NCBI RefSeq assembly: GCF_036010325.1
Contig: NZ_CP108549.1
Span: forward strand, 7,502,001 to 7,566,000
From: Streptomyces sp. NBC_01210
Lineage (GTDB): Bacteria > Actinomycetota > Actinomycetes > Streptomycetales > Streptomycetaceae
Reading direction: 5' to 3'
Length of the DNA stretch: 64,000 bases
Positions 7,857 to 16,287 of this stretch are shown here, in pieces. The translations under genes were made by a program, and so were the position numbers. Within the stretch, counting starts at the first letter, position 1, and each line of letters starts with the position of its first letter. The notes beneath the pieces were generated by a model, which saw nothing but the letters and a program-made list of their open reading frames with translations, did no database searches and had not been told where the DNA came from.

Positions 7857-10021
7857 CGGATGTCCGCTCCTTCCGCGGGGTCAAGCAGTTCGAGCCCGCC
7901 CGGCAGTGGCAGCTCCGTGTTCTCCCACACCAGCGAGGGCCGGGCGGGCGAGGGGATGCCCGCTCCGTACTGACCGGCCCTGAAGTGCTGTATACGTTCG
8001 GGGAGTTGGTGCAGTGGTCCGGCGGGGGCGATGTCGTCGAGCCGGTGGGCGTGTTCGTGGTTCTCGGCGTCCCGGTCCCACAGGACCACCGGGACGCCGA
8101 GGGCCAGACAGAGCTGGAGCAGTGCCTCGCGCGGGGCGCGCGGGCCGTGCAGGACGACCTGGGCGGTGTCCCGGTGGCTGGTCTCGAGCAGCGCGTACAC
8201 CTTCTCCGGCGACGCGCAGCTCTCGTCGACGACGAGCGGCCCGGCGTGGGCACTCTCCCAGCGGCGGCGCAGCTCGGCCTCGCGGCGCGGTGCGCGGGCG
8301 CTCACCTCCGGGCAGCGCAGCGCGATACGGAACTTCACCCCGAGCGGGACCCTCGGCAGAAACTCCACCGAACTGGCCGCCTCCCACTCGTCGAAGGGCA
8401 GCTGCAGTCCCTCCCGGCCGACGAGGATGTCCACATGGGTGACGCCCTGGCCGCAGTCGTCCCGGGGGTTCTCGGCAGCCTCACGGATCAGCCGGGCGAT
8501 CTCGGCCGCGCTGCGCGGCCGGTCCGCAGTGGCCAGCGAGGCCGTCGCGCCGTCCTGGCGCACCTCCCACAGTGCGCACTGATACCGGTCGGGCGGACCG
8601 GAGATCTCGGCGACCAGACGGACGACGGGGGAGGGGCGGTACGCCGCCCAGGCCGCGGCGTCCGCGCGGCGCAGCTGCAGCGCGGCCGGGTGGCTCCCGA
8701 GCCGTGCCACGACCCGCTCCGACCAGGCATGCAGGGCCTCGCGCACCGGCGGTGCGGTGGCCGCGGCCACATACTCCACCAAGGTGAGCAGGGCGGGCAC
8801 CGGCGGGATGCCGTCCGCGGGCTGCCCGCCGTCGCGGTACGCCTCCAGCTCCGTCACCGCCGCATCGAGGTCCCGCGGATTCAGCCTGGTGCCGCTGAGG
8901 CAACTGGGCGGGACTATGTACCGCAGTGCCTCGCGGGCCGCCCGTGGCAGCAGCGCGGCGTCCGCGACGGCGGCCAGTGTCAACTCCCGTAAAAGAAACT
9001 GGTGTTCGTCGAGGGAGAGCAGCCGGGCCGTACCGGTCAGCCTGCCCACGGCGAGGAGCCGGTCGAGTCCGGCGCGGGACGGTCCGCCCTGGACGGTGGG
9101 GGCCACTGACTCGGTGAGCGTCGCAAGCGCGCGTTCCTCCGAGGCGAGCAGCTGCGCCAACTCCTCCACGGACGGGGCGGATTCACCGGCCGGGGGCTCG
9201 TATCCGAGCCGGGCCGCCAGCGTACGGGCGTGCTGCGCCCGGCGCACCGGGTCGCCGAGCAGCGACCACAGCTCCGCGGTGAGGCTGCCTGCCGTGGAGC
9301 CGTCGCCGCACACCGCTGTCGTGTACGCCCTCTGGTGCACGGTGCACTCGGCGACGGTTTCGGCCGCCCCCGCCCGCTCCAGCTCGTCCCGGATCGCCTG
9401 CCACGGCACCGCCCAGCTGCGCCGCACCGTGGTCTGCGGGCTCATCGGCCCGTCGCCGGGCATCACATGGGCCACGACCAGGCCCACGACCGTGGCGTCG
9501 TCCGTCGCCCACAGTGGGCCGCCGCTGAATCCGGGGCCGATGGCGGCGCCGGACAGCTGACCGTCGAGATAGCCGAACCGGCCCTCCTGAAGCTTCACTT
9601 CGGTGTCGGCGAAGGCGATGGCCTCCCCGCCGCCGTGCCACGCCCGCAGTGTCTGTCCCTCGGCCATGTCGCGCCAGACGACGGGGCTCAGCCACCCGGG
9701 GACGGGCTCGTCGAGTTCGAGTACGGCGAGATCGCCCTGCCAGACCATTGAGGACGAGCCCCGCTGTGGCGGCACCCACACCGAGAGCCGGGCACTGCGG
9801 TACTGGGGCGACTCCGGACCGTGGAAGGCGAGGCGCAGACCGTCGGCGGCCGGCGGCGCCGCGGCGTACAGATCGCGGCCCAGCGCGTCATTGACGACAT
9901 GCGCGCAGGTCACCAATTGCCGGGCGGACAGCAGTGCGGCGCCGCCGGCGGCGGTCGACGCGCCGTCGTGCAGCACGGACACGCGGGGTGCGGTGGCCGC
10001 CGGTCTTCTGAACCAGCCCAT
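7853..10021 (-). CDS. Trypsin-like serine protease fused to VMAP C-terminal domain
   Basis: A 722-residue protein. The N-terminal trypsin-like protease has His41 in VTCAHVV, Asp97 in GDLAVLELD and Ser166 in GPGFSGGPLW, so the triad looks intact. There is no signal peptide, so it should act in the cytoplasm. Residues about 200-465 are helical and match the middle region of VMAP proteins; residues 466-722 (from VVRLVAEISG) match the VMAP C-terminal domain that accompanies MoxR and vWA proteins in ternary conflict systems. The ATG overlaps the Trypco1 stop by one base (TGATG) and its own stop overlaps the ATPase start. Codon 344 (plus-strand 8990-8992) is TTA, so translation should need the bldA tRNA. 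Predicted effector of the operon; its target is unknown. Confidence 0.88.
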   Translation of the reverse strand: MGWFRRPAATAPRVSVLHDGASTAAGGAALLSARQLVTCAHVVNDALGRDLYAAAPPAADGLRLAFHGPESPQYRSARLSVWVPPQRGSSSMVWQGDLAVLELDEPVPGWLSPVVWRDMAEGQTLRAWHGGGEAIAFADTEVKLQEGRFGYLDGQLSGAAIGPGFSGGPLWATDDATVVGLVVAHVMPGDGPMSPQTTVRRSWAVPWQAIRDELERAGAAETVAECTVHQRAYTTAVCGDGSTAGSLTAELWSLLGDPVRRAQHARTLAARLGYEPPAGESAPSVEELAQLLASEERALATLTESVAPTVQGGPSRAGLDRLLAVGRLTGTARLLSLDEHQFLLRELTLAAVADAALLPRAAREALRYIVPPSCLSGTRLNPRDLDAAVTELEAYRDGGQPADGIPPVPALLTLVEYVAAATAPPVREALHAWSERVVARLGSHPAALQLRRADAAAWAAYRPSPVVRLVAEISGPPDRYQCALWEVRQDGATASLATADRPRSAAEIARLIREAAENPRDDCGQGVTHVDILVGREGLQLPFDEWEAASSVEFLPRVPLGVKFRIALRCPEVSARAPRREAELRRRWESAHAGPLVVDESCASPEKVYALLETSHRDTAQVVLHGPRAPREALLQLCLALGVPVVLWDRDAENHEHAHRLDDIAPAGPLHQLPERIQHFRAGQYGAGIPSPARPSLVWENTELPLPGGLELLDPAEGADIR
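8990..8992 (-). promoter_or_regulatory. TTA leucine codon in trypsin-VMAP gene (bldA dependence)
   Basis: Codon 344 of the trypsin-VMAP gene reads TTA, directly after a CTT codon and a TTT codon, in a gene otherwise rich in G/C-ending codons. In Streptomyces TTA is read by the bldA tRNA, which is abundant mainly late in development, so this codon is a likely translational switch. Confidence 0.85.
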
Positions 10022-10428
10022 CAGCGCTGCGGTGTCCCGGGCTGCGTGGCCTGACCGGTCTGCCAGGTCGCCGAAATGCTCATCGTGGCCTTGCCGTTGG
10101 CCCCGACGATACCCAGTTTCAGGTCCTGTCCGATCTCGACGCCGAACGCGACGGTGACCTCCTGTGGCGGGTTCTCGGACGCTGCCACCGCGCCGTGGAC
10201 CTCGTCCAGCAGCGGACCGAGCGGGCGCAGCGCCGTGCGCAGTGCGTCCGCCGCGAGCGTCGCCGCCCGTGCGGCGCCGCTCGCCACGGGCTCGGCCGCA
10301 CCGAACCCTTCCGGCAGATCTGTCCTGCCGTTGCTCTGCGACGGTACGGCGAGGGGCTCTCCGGCCTCGGACAACTCGAGGCGAACCTGTGAACCGTCCG
10401 ACAGCGAGAGTTCCATGTACGCAGGCAT
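10021..10428 (-). CDS. Trypco1 (trypsin-co-occurring domain 1, CU044_2847 family) protein
   Basis: A 135-residue protein starting MPAYMELSLSDGSQVRLEL and ending in the family pattern EVTVAFGVEIGQDLKLGIVG. Its C-terminal beta-rich half matches the small Trypco1 family, named for sitting beside trypsin-like proteases in ternary conflict systems. Its role is not established; as the first gene, coupled by a one-base overlap to the protease gene, it may be a sensor, an adaptor or an inhibitor of the protease. The ATG lies 45 bp after the stop of the ADP-ribosylglycohydrolase gene on the same strand, so that gene may share the transcript. Confidence 0.85.
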   Translation of the reverse strand: MPAYMELSLSDGSQVRLELSEAGEPLAVPSQSNGRTDLPEGFGAAEPVASGAARAATLAADALRTALRPLGPLLDEVHGAVAASENPPQEVTVAFGVEIGQDLKLGIVGANGKATMSISATWQTGQATQPGTPQR

Positions 10429-10473
10429 CTGACCATTGTGCAGATAACGCCCCCCGACAGCAGCGGTTTCAGC

Positions 10474-11550
10474 TCAACCGGCGGAGACCGCCGCCAACCG
10501 CACCGTACGCTTGGCCAGTTCGCTGATCCGTACGCCGTCGAACCCGAACACCGCGCTGCGCACCCGGTCCTCCAGCGGGTCGGTCCACTGCGGCGGGATG
10601 GCGGAGGCCCCGCACAGCACGCCCGCCACCGAGCCTGCCGTCGCCCCGTTGGAGTCGGTGTCCAGGCCCCCGCGGACCGTGAGGCCGATGGTCGGGGTGA
10701 AGTCGCCGGCGCCGTACAGCAGTCCTGCCGTGATCACTGCGGCGTTCGGAACGGTGTGGATCCAGCCGAGGCTGCCCGTCTCCGCTGCCAGCTCGCTGAG
10801 CGTGTCGGACCAGGATGTCCCGGAGGCGTGCAGGGCGACGGTGTGGCGTACCGCGCGGGCGAGGCGGCATCCGGCAGGGATGACTTCCAGCGCCGCTTCG
10901 ATCGCCTTGCGCGGGGTGTTCGCGGTGAACGCGGCGGCGATCAGAGCGGCCGCCCACATCGCGCCGTACACGCCGTTGCCGGTGTGCGAGAGGACCGCGT
11001 CGCGGCGGGCGAGCGCGGCGGCGCGGTTCGGGTCGCCGGGGGAGGTCCAGCCGAAGATGTCGGCGCGGATGAGGGCGCCGATCCACTCCTGGTAGGGATT
11101 GTCGTGGGTGGCGGTGAGCGGGGGTTTGAGGCCGTTCGCGAGGTTGCGGTAAGCGGCCCGCTCGGCGGTGAAGGTCTGCAGGAACGGCAGATGCAGCAGC
11201 CACGCCTCGCCCACCTGCTCGGTCGTGAAGCCGAAGCCGTGGGTCTGAAGGAGATGCAGGCCGAGGATGCTGTAGTCCACGTCGTCGTCCCGGCAACTGC
11301 CGTGGATCCGGCCCCGTACGCACTGGCGCCACTCGGGACGCAGCTCGAACCCCTCGGCGTCCGCGTCGGGCGGCGGCTCGGGGAGATAGTCGGTGAGCGG
11401 AAGGGCGTCGGTACGGCGCAGATAGCGGTCGATGCGGTCGCGGGTCCAGTGGTCGCCGCGCTCGACGGGCTTGCCGAGCATGTTGCCGGCGACTCTGCCC
11501 AGCCAGCCGCCGAGGATCCGGTCGGCGAGGTCGGCGTGATGTAGGCCCAT
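10474..11550 (-). CDS. ADP-ribosylglycohydrolase family protein
   Basis: A 358-residue all-helical ARH/DraG-family protein. DDDVDYSILG at 88-97 and GGLDTDSNGATAGS near 294-307 (Asp297/Asp299) supply the Mg-binding acidic residues. Family members remove ADP-ribose from proteins or small molecules; the substrate is unknown here. It is divergent from the glycerate kinase gene and sits directly upstream of the Trypco1-trypsin-MoxR-vWA operon, with a 45-bp gap. It could be part of that system, or a housekeeping neighbour. Confidence 0.88.
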   Translation of the reverse strand: MGLHHADLADRILGGWLGRVAGNMLGKPVERGDHWTRDRIDRYLRRTDALPLTDYLPEPPPDADAEGFELRPEWRQCVRGRIHGSCRDDDVDYSILGLHLLQTHGFGFTTEQVGEAWLLHLPFLQTFTAERAAYRNLANGLKPPLTATHDNPYQEWIGALIRADIFGWTSPGDPNRAAALARRDAVLSHTGNGVYGAMWAAALIAAAFTANTPRKAIEAALEVIPAGCRLARAVRHTVALHASGTSWSDTLSELAAETGSLGWIHTVPNAAVITAGLLYGAGDFTPTIGLTVRGGLDTDSNGATAGSVAGVLCGASAIPPQWTDPLEDRVRSAVFGFDGVRISELAKRTVRLAAVSAG

Positions 11551-11685
11551 ACGTCCGGTTTACCGAATGGGCGCCGGAACCGCGCGGTGGTGGGTGCGTG
11601 AAGGCTTTCAGCCGCCGGTCGGTGACGGCTCCCGGGTGGTGCGCCGGATATACGGCTCGCGGACGTCGGCCGACCGAGCAGCACC

Positions 11686-11699
11686 CCGCTATATAGCGG
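11686..11699. promoter_or_regulatory. 14-bp perfect palindrome, candidate operator
   Basis: CCGCTATATAGCGG is a perfect palindrome, followed by AATGTC. It lies in the divergent intergenic region between the ADP-ribosylglycohydrolase gene (minus) and glycerate kinase (plus). It may be an operator for a dimeric regulator; the TATA core could also supply a -10 element. No regulator gene is adjacent. Confidence 0.45.
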
Positions 11700-11791
11700 A
11701 ATGTCGCACCATGATGGGGTGGCATGCCGTCTGACCTGGCGGATAGGGTCGGGGAGGCGCGACTGCCTGTTCGAAAGCAAGGGATAGCAAG

Positions 11792-12925
11792 GTGACGGAC
11801 GGAGCAGTTATTCAGCCCGCGCGTGTGCTCGTCGCGGCTGACAAGTTCAAGGGCTCTCTCACGGCCGTACAGGTCGCTGAGCGGGTGACGGCGGGCCTCC
11901 AGCGGGTGGTGCCCGGTCTGGCGGTCGAGACCCTGCCCGTCGCGGACGGCGGTGACGGCACGGTCGCCGCCGCGGTGGCGGCCGGGTTCGAGCGCCGTGA
12001 GGTCCGGGTGACCGGGCCGCTCGGCGAGTCCCTGACCGCGGCGTACGCCCTGCGGGAGGGCACCGCAGTGGTGGAGATGGCGGAGGCCTCGGGCCTCCAG
12101 CACCTCCCGGACGGTGTGTTCGCGCCACTCACATCGACGACATACGGCTCCGGCGAACTGCTGCGTGCGGCGCTCGACGCGGGAGCGCGGACGATTGTCT
12201 TCGGCGTCGGCGGCAGCGCGACGACGGACGGCGGCGCGGGCATGCTGGCCGCGCTCGGCGCGCGTTTCCTGAACGCGGACGGTGAGCCGGTGGGGCCGGG
12301 CGGCGGCGGACTGCGCGACCTTGCGTCCGCGGACCTGTCCGGCCTGGACCCCCGCTTCAAGGACGTGGAGCTGGTCCTGGCGAGCGACGTGGACAACCCG
12401 CTGACGGGGCCGAAGGGCGCGCCGACGGTGTACGGCCCTCAGAAGGGCGCGACACCGGAGGACGTCGACACGCTGGACGCGGCGCTGGCGCACTACGCCT
12501 CCGTCCTCGGCCCGGAGCAGGCCGAACTGCCCGGCGCGGGGGCGGCGGGCGGCATCGGCTACGGCGCGCTGGTCGCCCTCGGCGCGAGCTTCCGGCCGGG
12601 CATCGAGATCATGCTCGATGTGCTCGGCTTCTCGCCGGCGCTGGAGCGGGCGACCCTGGTCATCACGGGCGAGGGCTCCCTCGACGAGCAGACGCTTCAC
12701 GGCAAGGCCCCGGCGGGCGTCGCCGCGGCGGCGCGCGCGCAGAACATCGACGTCGTGGCGGTCTGCGGCCGCCTGACCCTGCCACCGGAGGCGCTGGGTC
12801 GCGCGGGCATCCGCCGCGCGTACGCCCTCACGGCACTGGAACCGGACCCGGCCCGCTGCATGGCGGAGGCGGGGCCGCTGCTGGAACGGGTGGCGGCGAG
12901 CATTGCGCGGGACTTCCTGATCTGA
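11792..12925 (+). CDS. glxK: glycerate kinase
   Basis: A 377-residue class II glycerate kinase (GarK/GlxK family), starting at GTG. The conserved N-terminal VLVAADKFKGSLTAVQVAE, ADGGDGT and GVGGSATTDGGAGML stretches are all present. It phosphorylates D-glycerate with ATP, linking glyoxylate or glycerate catabolism to lower glycolysis. It stands alone on the plus strand, followed by a GC-rich hairpin. Confidence 0.93.
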   Translation: MTDGAVIQPARVLVAADKFKGSLTAVQVAERVTAGLQRVVPGLAVETLPVADGGDGTVAAAVAAGFERREVRVTGPLGESLTAAYALREGTAVVEMAEASGLQHLPDGVFAPLTSTTYGSGELLRAALDAGARTIVFGVGGSATTDGGAGMLAALGARFLNADGEPVGPGGGGLRDLASADLSGLDPRFKDVELVLASDVDNPLTGPKGAPTVYGPQKGATPEDVDTLDAALAHYASVLGPEQAELPGAGAAGGIGYGALVALGASFRPGIEIMLDVLGFSPALERATLVITGEGSLDEQTLHGKAPAGVAAAARAQNIDVVAVCGRLTLPPEALGRAGIRRAYALTALEPDPARCMAEAGPLLERVAASIARDFLI

Positions 12926-12936
12926 GGCGGTGGGCC

Positions 12937-12969
12937 GGGGCGGGGGGTGCGCTTCCCCCACCCCGCCCC
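12937..12969 (+). terminator. GC-rich hairpin after glycerate kinase
   Basis: GGGGCGGGG at 12937-12945 pairs with CCCCGCCCC at 12961-12969, with further G/C pairing inside. It begins 12 bp after the glycerate kinase stop. There is no T-run, as is usual in Streptomyces. Confidence 0.6.
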
Positions 12970-13704
12970 TTCCCGAAACCGGTGCGCCGCCCCGGACCCG
13001 GCCGGAGGCGGACGCGACGGCTGACGCCCCCGCACCGCCAGGGCGCCGGCTCGGGTGCACGGCCCGAGGATGAGGTGTGGCTGAGGCCCTACACCTACGC
13101 GGCGCAGGCGTCGGCCGCACCGCTGCAGCCCCGGGTCCCCGACCGGAGCGGGGGCTTCACGGGCGGTTCGTGGGCGGACGGGGGCAGACCTGGGGGCCTT
13201 GCCGGTGACGGGCGGGGGGACGCGCAGCGGGTGGAGTCGGGACGTAGAGCGTGATGTGTGGCGCACAGGAAACGGCCGCCCTCCGACCGCCCCCAACGCG
13301 CCATAAATCATCCAGTCCCGGCGCTACCCCGGAGCGGACCCCCAACGGCCACCGGACAAGACCGGGTCACCCTTGGTGACGGAGACGCCGAGCGCGGCCA
13401 CCGCCTCGATGCCGTACCGCATCGCCTCGCCGATCGCCGCCAGTGCTCGTCCGGCGGCACAGCGAGGTCGAACTGCGGTGAGTGGGCCCGAAGTTCCTCG
13501 ATGAGCTGGTCCGTCGGCTGCGGCACGCGCTCTGCGACCACCCATGACCTGTGAGGATGCCGGCCCTTGTGCCGGTGCACAATGCGCGCGCCGCACCCCT
13601 GGTCATCCGCAGCGAGTCGGGCATACCGCCTGGACGGTACGTCCGACCGGTGCTGACGTGTGCCCCCACAGGCAATTTCGAACAAGCTTGGAAAGGGGGT
13701 CTGC
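12970..13704. other. Intergenic stretch without a convincing intact gene
   Basis: No intact gene could be supported here. The 5' half is GC-rich with short overlapping frames in all directions. On the minus strand two adjacent frames hold protein-like text: LIEELRAHSPQFDLAVPPDE at about 13440-13500 and then IGEAMRYGIEAVAALGVSV at about 13375-13432. This suggests a frameshifted remnant, listed separately. The 3' end carries the livF ribosome-binding site, GGAAAGGGGG. Confidence 0.5.
13324..13600 (-). pseudogene. Possible decayed coding fragment, family not recognised
   Basis: One minus-strand frame reads VVAERVPQPTDQLIEELRAH and then SPQFDLAVPPDE; about there the sensible sequence moves to the next frame as AIGEAMRYGIEAVAALGVSV and TKGDPVLSGG, ending at a stop at 13324. 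The text resembles a real protein C-terminus split by one frameshift. No start or domain is visible, so function is unknown and the call is tentative. Confidence 0.3.
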
Positions 13705-14511
13705 ATGGCAGCCGCCTCACTCGAAGTGCGTGCGCTGTCCGTCGGCTACGGGCCGGTGCGGGCACTGCGCGACGTCACCATCGACGTACCCGAGGGCGCG
13801 ATCGTCGCCGTCCTCGGCGGCAACGGTGCCGGCAAATCGACCCTGCTGCGCGCCGTCTCCCGCACCCTCGGCTTTCAGCGCGGACACGTCACGTCCGGCA
13901 GCATCCGCTTCGACGGCCGCCCGCTCGAAGGACTGAGCGCCGCTCGGGTCGTCGCCGCGGGCGTCGTCCAGGTCCCGGAAGGACGGCAGGTCTTCGCGCG
14001 GATGACAGTTGCGGACAATCTCCGGGCGGGCGCCCTGGGCTCGACCGGCGGGCGCCGGTCGAGCACCGAGGCCCTCGCCCGGGTGCATGAGCTCTTCCCC
14101 GTCCTCGCCGACCGTGCCCACCAGCGGGCCGGACTGCTGTCGGGCGGGGAGCAGCAAATGCTCGCGATGGGACGGGCGTTGATGGCCCGGCCACGGCTGC
14201 TGCTGCTCGACGAGCCGTCGCTCGGCCTCGCCCCGCTGATGGCGGCGCGGATCGCCGAGACCGTGCAGGAGATCAACGCCGCCGGCACATCGGTCCTGCT
14301 GGTCGAGCAGAACGCGGCGATCGCGCTGCGGCTCGCTTCGACGGCGTACGTACTCGACGTCGGCGAGGTCGCCCTCTCGGGCTCTGCGGACCAGCTCGCC
14401 ACCTCGGACGAGGTACGCCGGCGGTATCTGGGAGTGGTGGACGAGGACGCGGCCGCGGATGCGTCCCGCGCGCAGACGGCGGCGCCGGCGCTGAGCAGGT
14501 GGTCGGCATGA
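13705..14511 (+). CDS. livF: branched-chain amino acid ABC transporter ATP-binding protein LivF
   Basis: A 268-residue ABC ATPase. The start is ATG at 13705, behind GGAAAGGGGG; a longer frame exists but lacks conservation. Walker A is GGNGAGKS (38-45), the signature is LSGGEQQ and Walker B is LLLLDEPSLGL. The C-terminal GEVALSGSADQLATSDEVRRRYLG is typical of LivF. It powers import with LivG, LivH, LivM and the binding protein encoded downstream. Confidence 0.92.
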   Translation: MAAASLEVRALSVGYGPVRALRDVTIDVPEGAIVAVLGGNGAGKSTLLRAVSRTLGFQRGHVTSGSIRFDGRPLEGLSAARVVAAGVVQVPEGRQVFARMTVADNLRAGALGSTGGRRSSTEALARVHELFPVLADRAHQRAGLLSGGEQQMLAMGRALMARPRLLLLDEPSLGLAPLMAARIAETVQEINAAGTSVLLVEQNAAIALRLASTAYVLDVGEVALSGSADQLATSDEVRRRYLGVVDEDAAADASRAQTAAPALSRWSA

Positions 14512-14602
14512 GCAGTGTGGAAACCGGCCGACAGACGAGGCGCGGGATCCGGGGCGCAGCCCCGGTCGGCGGGCGGCAGCCCGCATCCGGCAGGGGGCAC
14601 CG

Positions 14603-15400
14603 ATGACCGACACCGCATCCGGCGGCGCCGTGCCGGCCCTCGACGTCACCGACCTCACCGTCCGCTTCGCCGGGCTCACCGCCCTCGACTCCGTCTCCTT
14701 CACCGTCCAGCCCGGCAGCGTCCACGCCCTCATCGGCCCCAACGGCGCCGGTAAGTCCACCTCCTTCAACGTTCTGTCCGGCGTCTACCGGGCCACCTCC
14801 GGCAGCGTCCGCTTCGGCGAGACGGAGCTCACCGAGCTTCCTCCCGACCGCATCGCCGCCCTCGGCATCGCCCGTACCTTCCAGAACCTCGCGCTCCCGC
14901 CGCACGCCACCGTCGCCGACAGCCTGCTGCTCGGCCGGCACCGGCTCACCCGCGCCGGGTTCCTCGCCGCCGGACTGCGGCTGCCGTCCGCCGCTCGCGA
15001 GGCGCGCGAACACCTGGAGCGGGTACGGGAGATCGCGGAGTTCACCGGACTCGGCGGCGATCTGGACCGGCCCGCGGGAGCACTCCCGTACGGAAAGCAG
15101 AAGCTCGTCGAGCTCGGCAGGGCCCTGTGCATGGAGCCGCGGCTGCTGCTCCTCGACGAGCCCGTCGCCGGGATGACCGCGGACGAGCGGCGGCAGACCG
15201 CCTCCATCATCGCGGGCGTACGCGACAGCCTCGGCATATCCATCGTGCTCGTCGAACACGACATGGGGATGGTGATGCGGCTCGCGGACGCCGTGACCGT
15301 ACTCGACTTCGGGCGCCGGATCGCCGACGGCACCCCCGCCCACGTACAGAGCGACCCGGCCGTCGTACAGGCCTATCTAGGAACGGAGGCCCAGGTATGA
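14603..15400 (+). CDS. livG: branched-chain amino acid ABC transporter ATP-binding protein LivG
   Basis: A 265-residue ABC ATPase with Walker A GPNGAGKS, LivG-type IARTFQNLAL, a diverged signature LPYGKQK in place of LSGG, Walker B LLLLDEPVAG, and the C-terminal DFGRRIADGTPAHVQSDPAV. The ATG follows GGCAGGGGGCACC. Its stop overlaps the livH ATG as ATGA. A 91-bp gap separates it from livF, containing a short GC-rich repeat. Confidence 0.92.
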   Translation: MTDTASGGAVPALDVTDLTVRFAGLTALDSVSFTVQPGSVHALIGPNGAGKSTSFNVLSGVYRATSGSVRFGETELTELPPDRIAALGIARTFQNLALPPHATVADSLLLGRHRLTRAGFLAAGLRLPSAAREAREHLERVREIAEFTGLGGDLDRPAGALPYGKQKLVELGRALCMEPRLLLLDEPVAGMTADERRQTASIIAGVRDSLGISIVLVEHDMGMVMRLADAVTVLDFGRRIADGTPAHVQSDPAVVQAYLGTEAQV

Positions 15401-16287
15401 CGACCTTCACCGAACTACTCCTCGGCGGACTCTCCATCGGATCCGTCTACGCGCTGATCGCGCTCGGCTTCGTCGTCATCTTCAAAGCCACCGAAGTCGT
15501 CAACTTCGCCCATGCGTCCCTGCTTCTCGCGGGCGGCTATGTCACGGCCGTACTCCACGACGACATCGGCTTCTGGGGTGCGCTCGCCGTCGGCATCGCG
15601 GGCGCGGCCCTCGTCGGCGCGGCCGTGGAATTCCTCGTCATGCGCCGCTACCGGGGCTCCGACCACAGCGTCCTGGCCATCGTCACCATCGGCGTCGACA
15701 TCCTCCTGACCACCGAACTCACCCGCCGCATCGGCACGGACGTCCTCGCGCTCGGTGACCCGTGGGGCGACCGCGTCGTCACCATCGGGGACATCACCAT
15801 CGCGCAGACCCGTATCGCCGCCTTCGTTTCGGCGGCCCTGCTGATCACCGCGTTCCTGCTCGCGTTCCGGTACACCTCGTGGGGCGTGTCGATGCGCGCG
15901 GCTGCCGAGAATCCCGAGACCGCGGCGCTGATGGGGGTACGTCTGGGCCGGGTATCGCTGGCCGCCTGGGCGGTCGCGGGCGCGCTCGCCGCGGTCGCCG
16001 CGCTCTTCCTCACCGTGTTCCCGACCCCGGGGCTCGAACGCGCCACCTCGCTCGCCGCACTCAAGGCCTTCCCGGCGGCGATCCTCGGTGGGCTCGACTC
16101 CACCACCGGCGCGCTCGCGGGCGGTCTGATCGTCGGCGTCACCGAGTCCTTCGCCACCGGCTACCAGAGCGAACTGTCCTTCCTGGGCCGGGGGATCGGC
16201 GATCTCGCACCGTATCTGGTGATGGTGCTCGTCCTGCTGCTCAGGCCCGCAGGGCTCTTCGGCACAAAGGAGCCCGCCCGTGTCTGA
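15397..16287 (+). CDS. livH: branched-chain amino acid ABC transporter permease LivH
   Basis: A 296-residue membrane permease. The start is ATG at 15397, overlapping the livG stop, with AACGGAGG upstream. It begins MTTFTELLLGGLSIGSVYAL and carries the VVNFAHASLLLAGGY and AAILGGLDSTTGALAGG segments of LivH, with about eight membrane segments. Its 3' end overlaps livM by 8 bp. It forms the channel with LivM; substrate specificity cannot be set from sequence. Confidence 0.9.
   Translation: MTTFTELLLGGLSIGSVYALIALGFVVIFKATEVVNFAHASLLLAGGYVTAVLHDDIGFWGALAVGIAGAALVGAAVEFLVMRRYRGSDHSVLAIVTIGVDILLTTELTRRIGTDVLALGDPWGDRVVTIGDITIAQTRIAAFVSAALLITAFLLAFRYTSWGVSMRAAAENPETAALMGVRLGRVSLAAWAVAGALAAVAALFLTVFPTPGLERATSLAALKAFPAAILGGLDSTTGALAGGLIVGVTESFATGYQSELSFLGRGIGDLAPYLVMVLVLLLRPAGLFGTKEPARV

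Noticed and set aside
10469..13120. 883-residue minus-strand frame
   Set aside because: It runs through the ADP-ribosylglycohydrolase gene in another frame and opposite glycerate kinase, with Arg/Pro/His-rich low-quality sequence.
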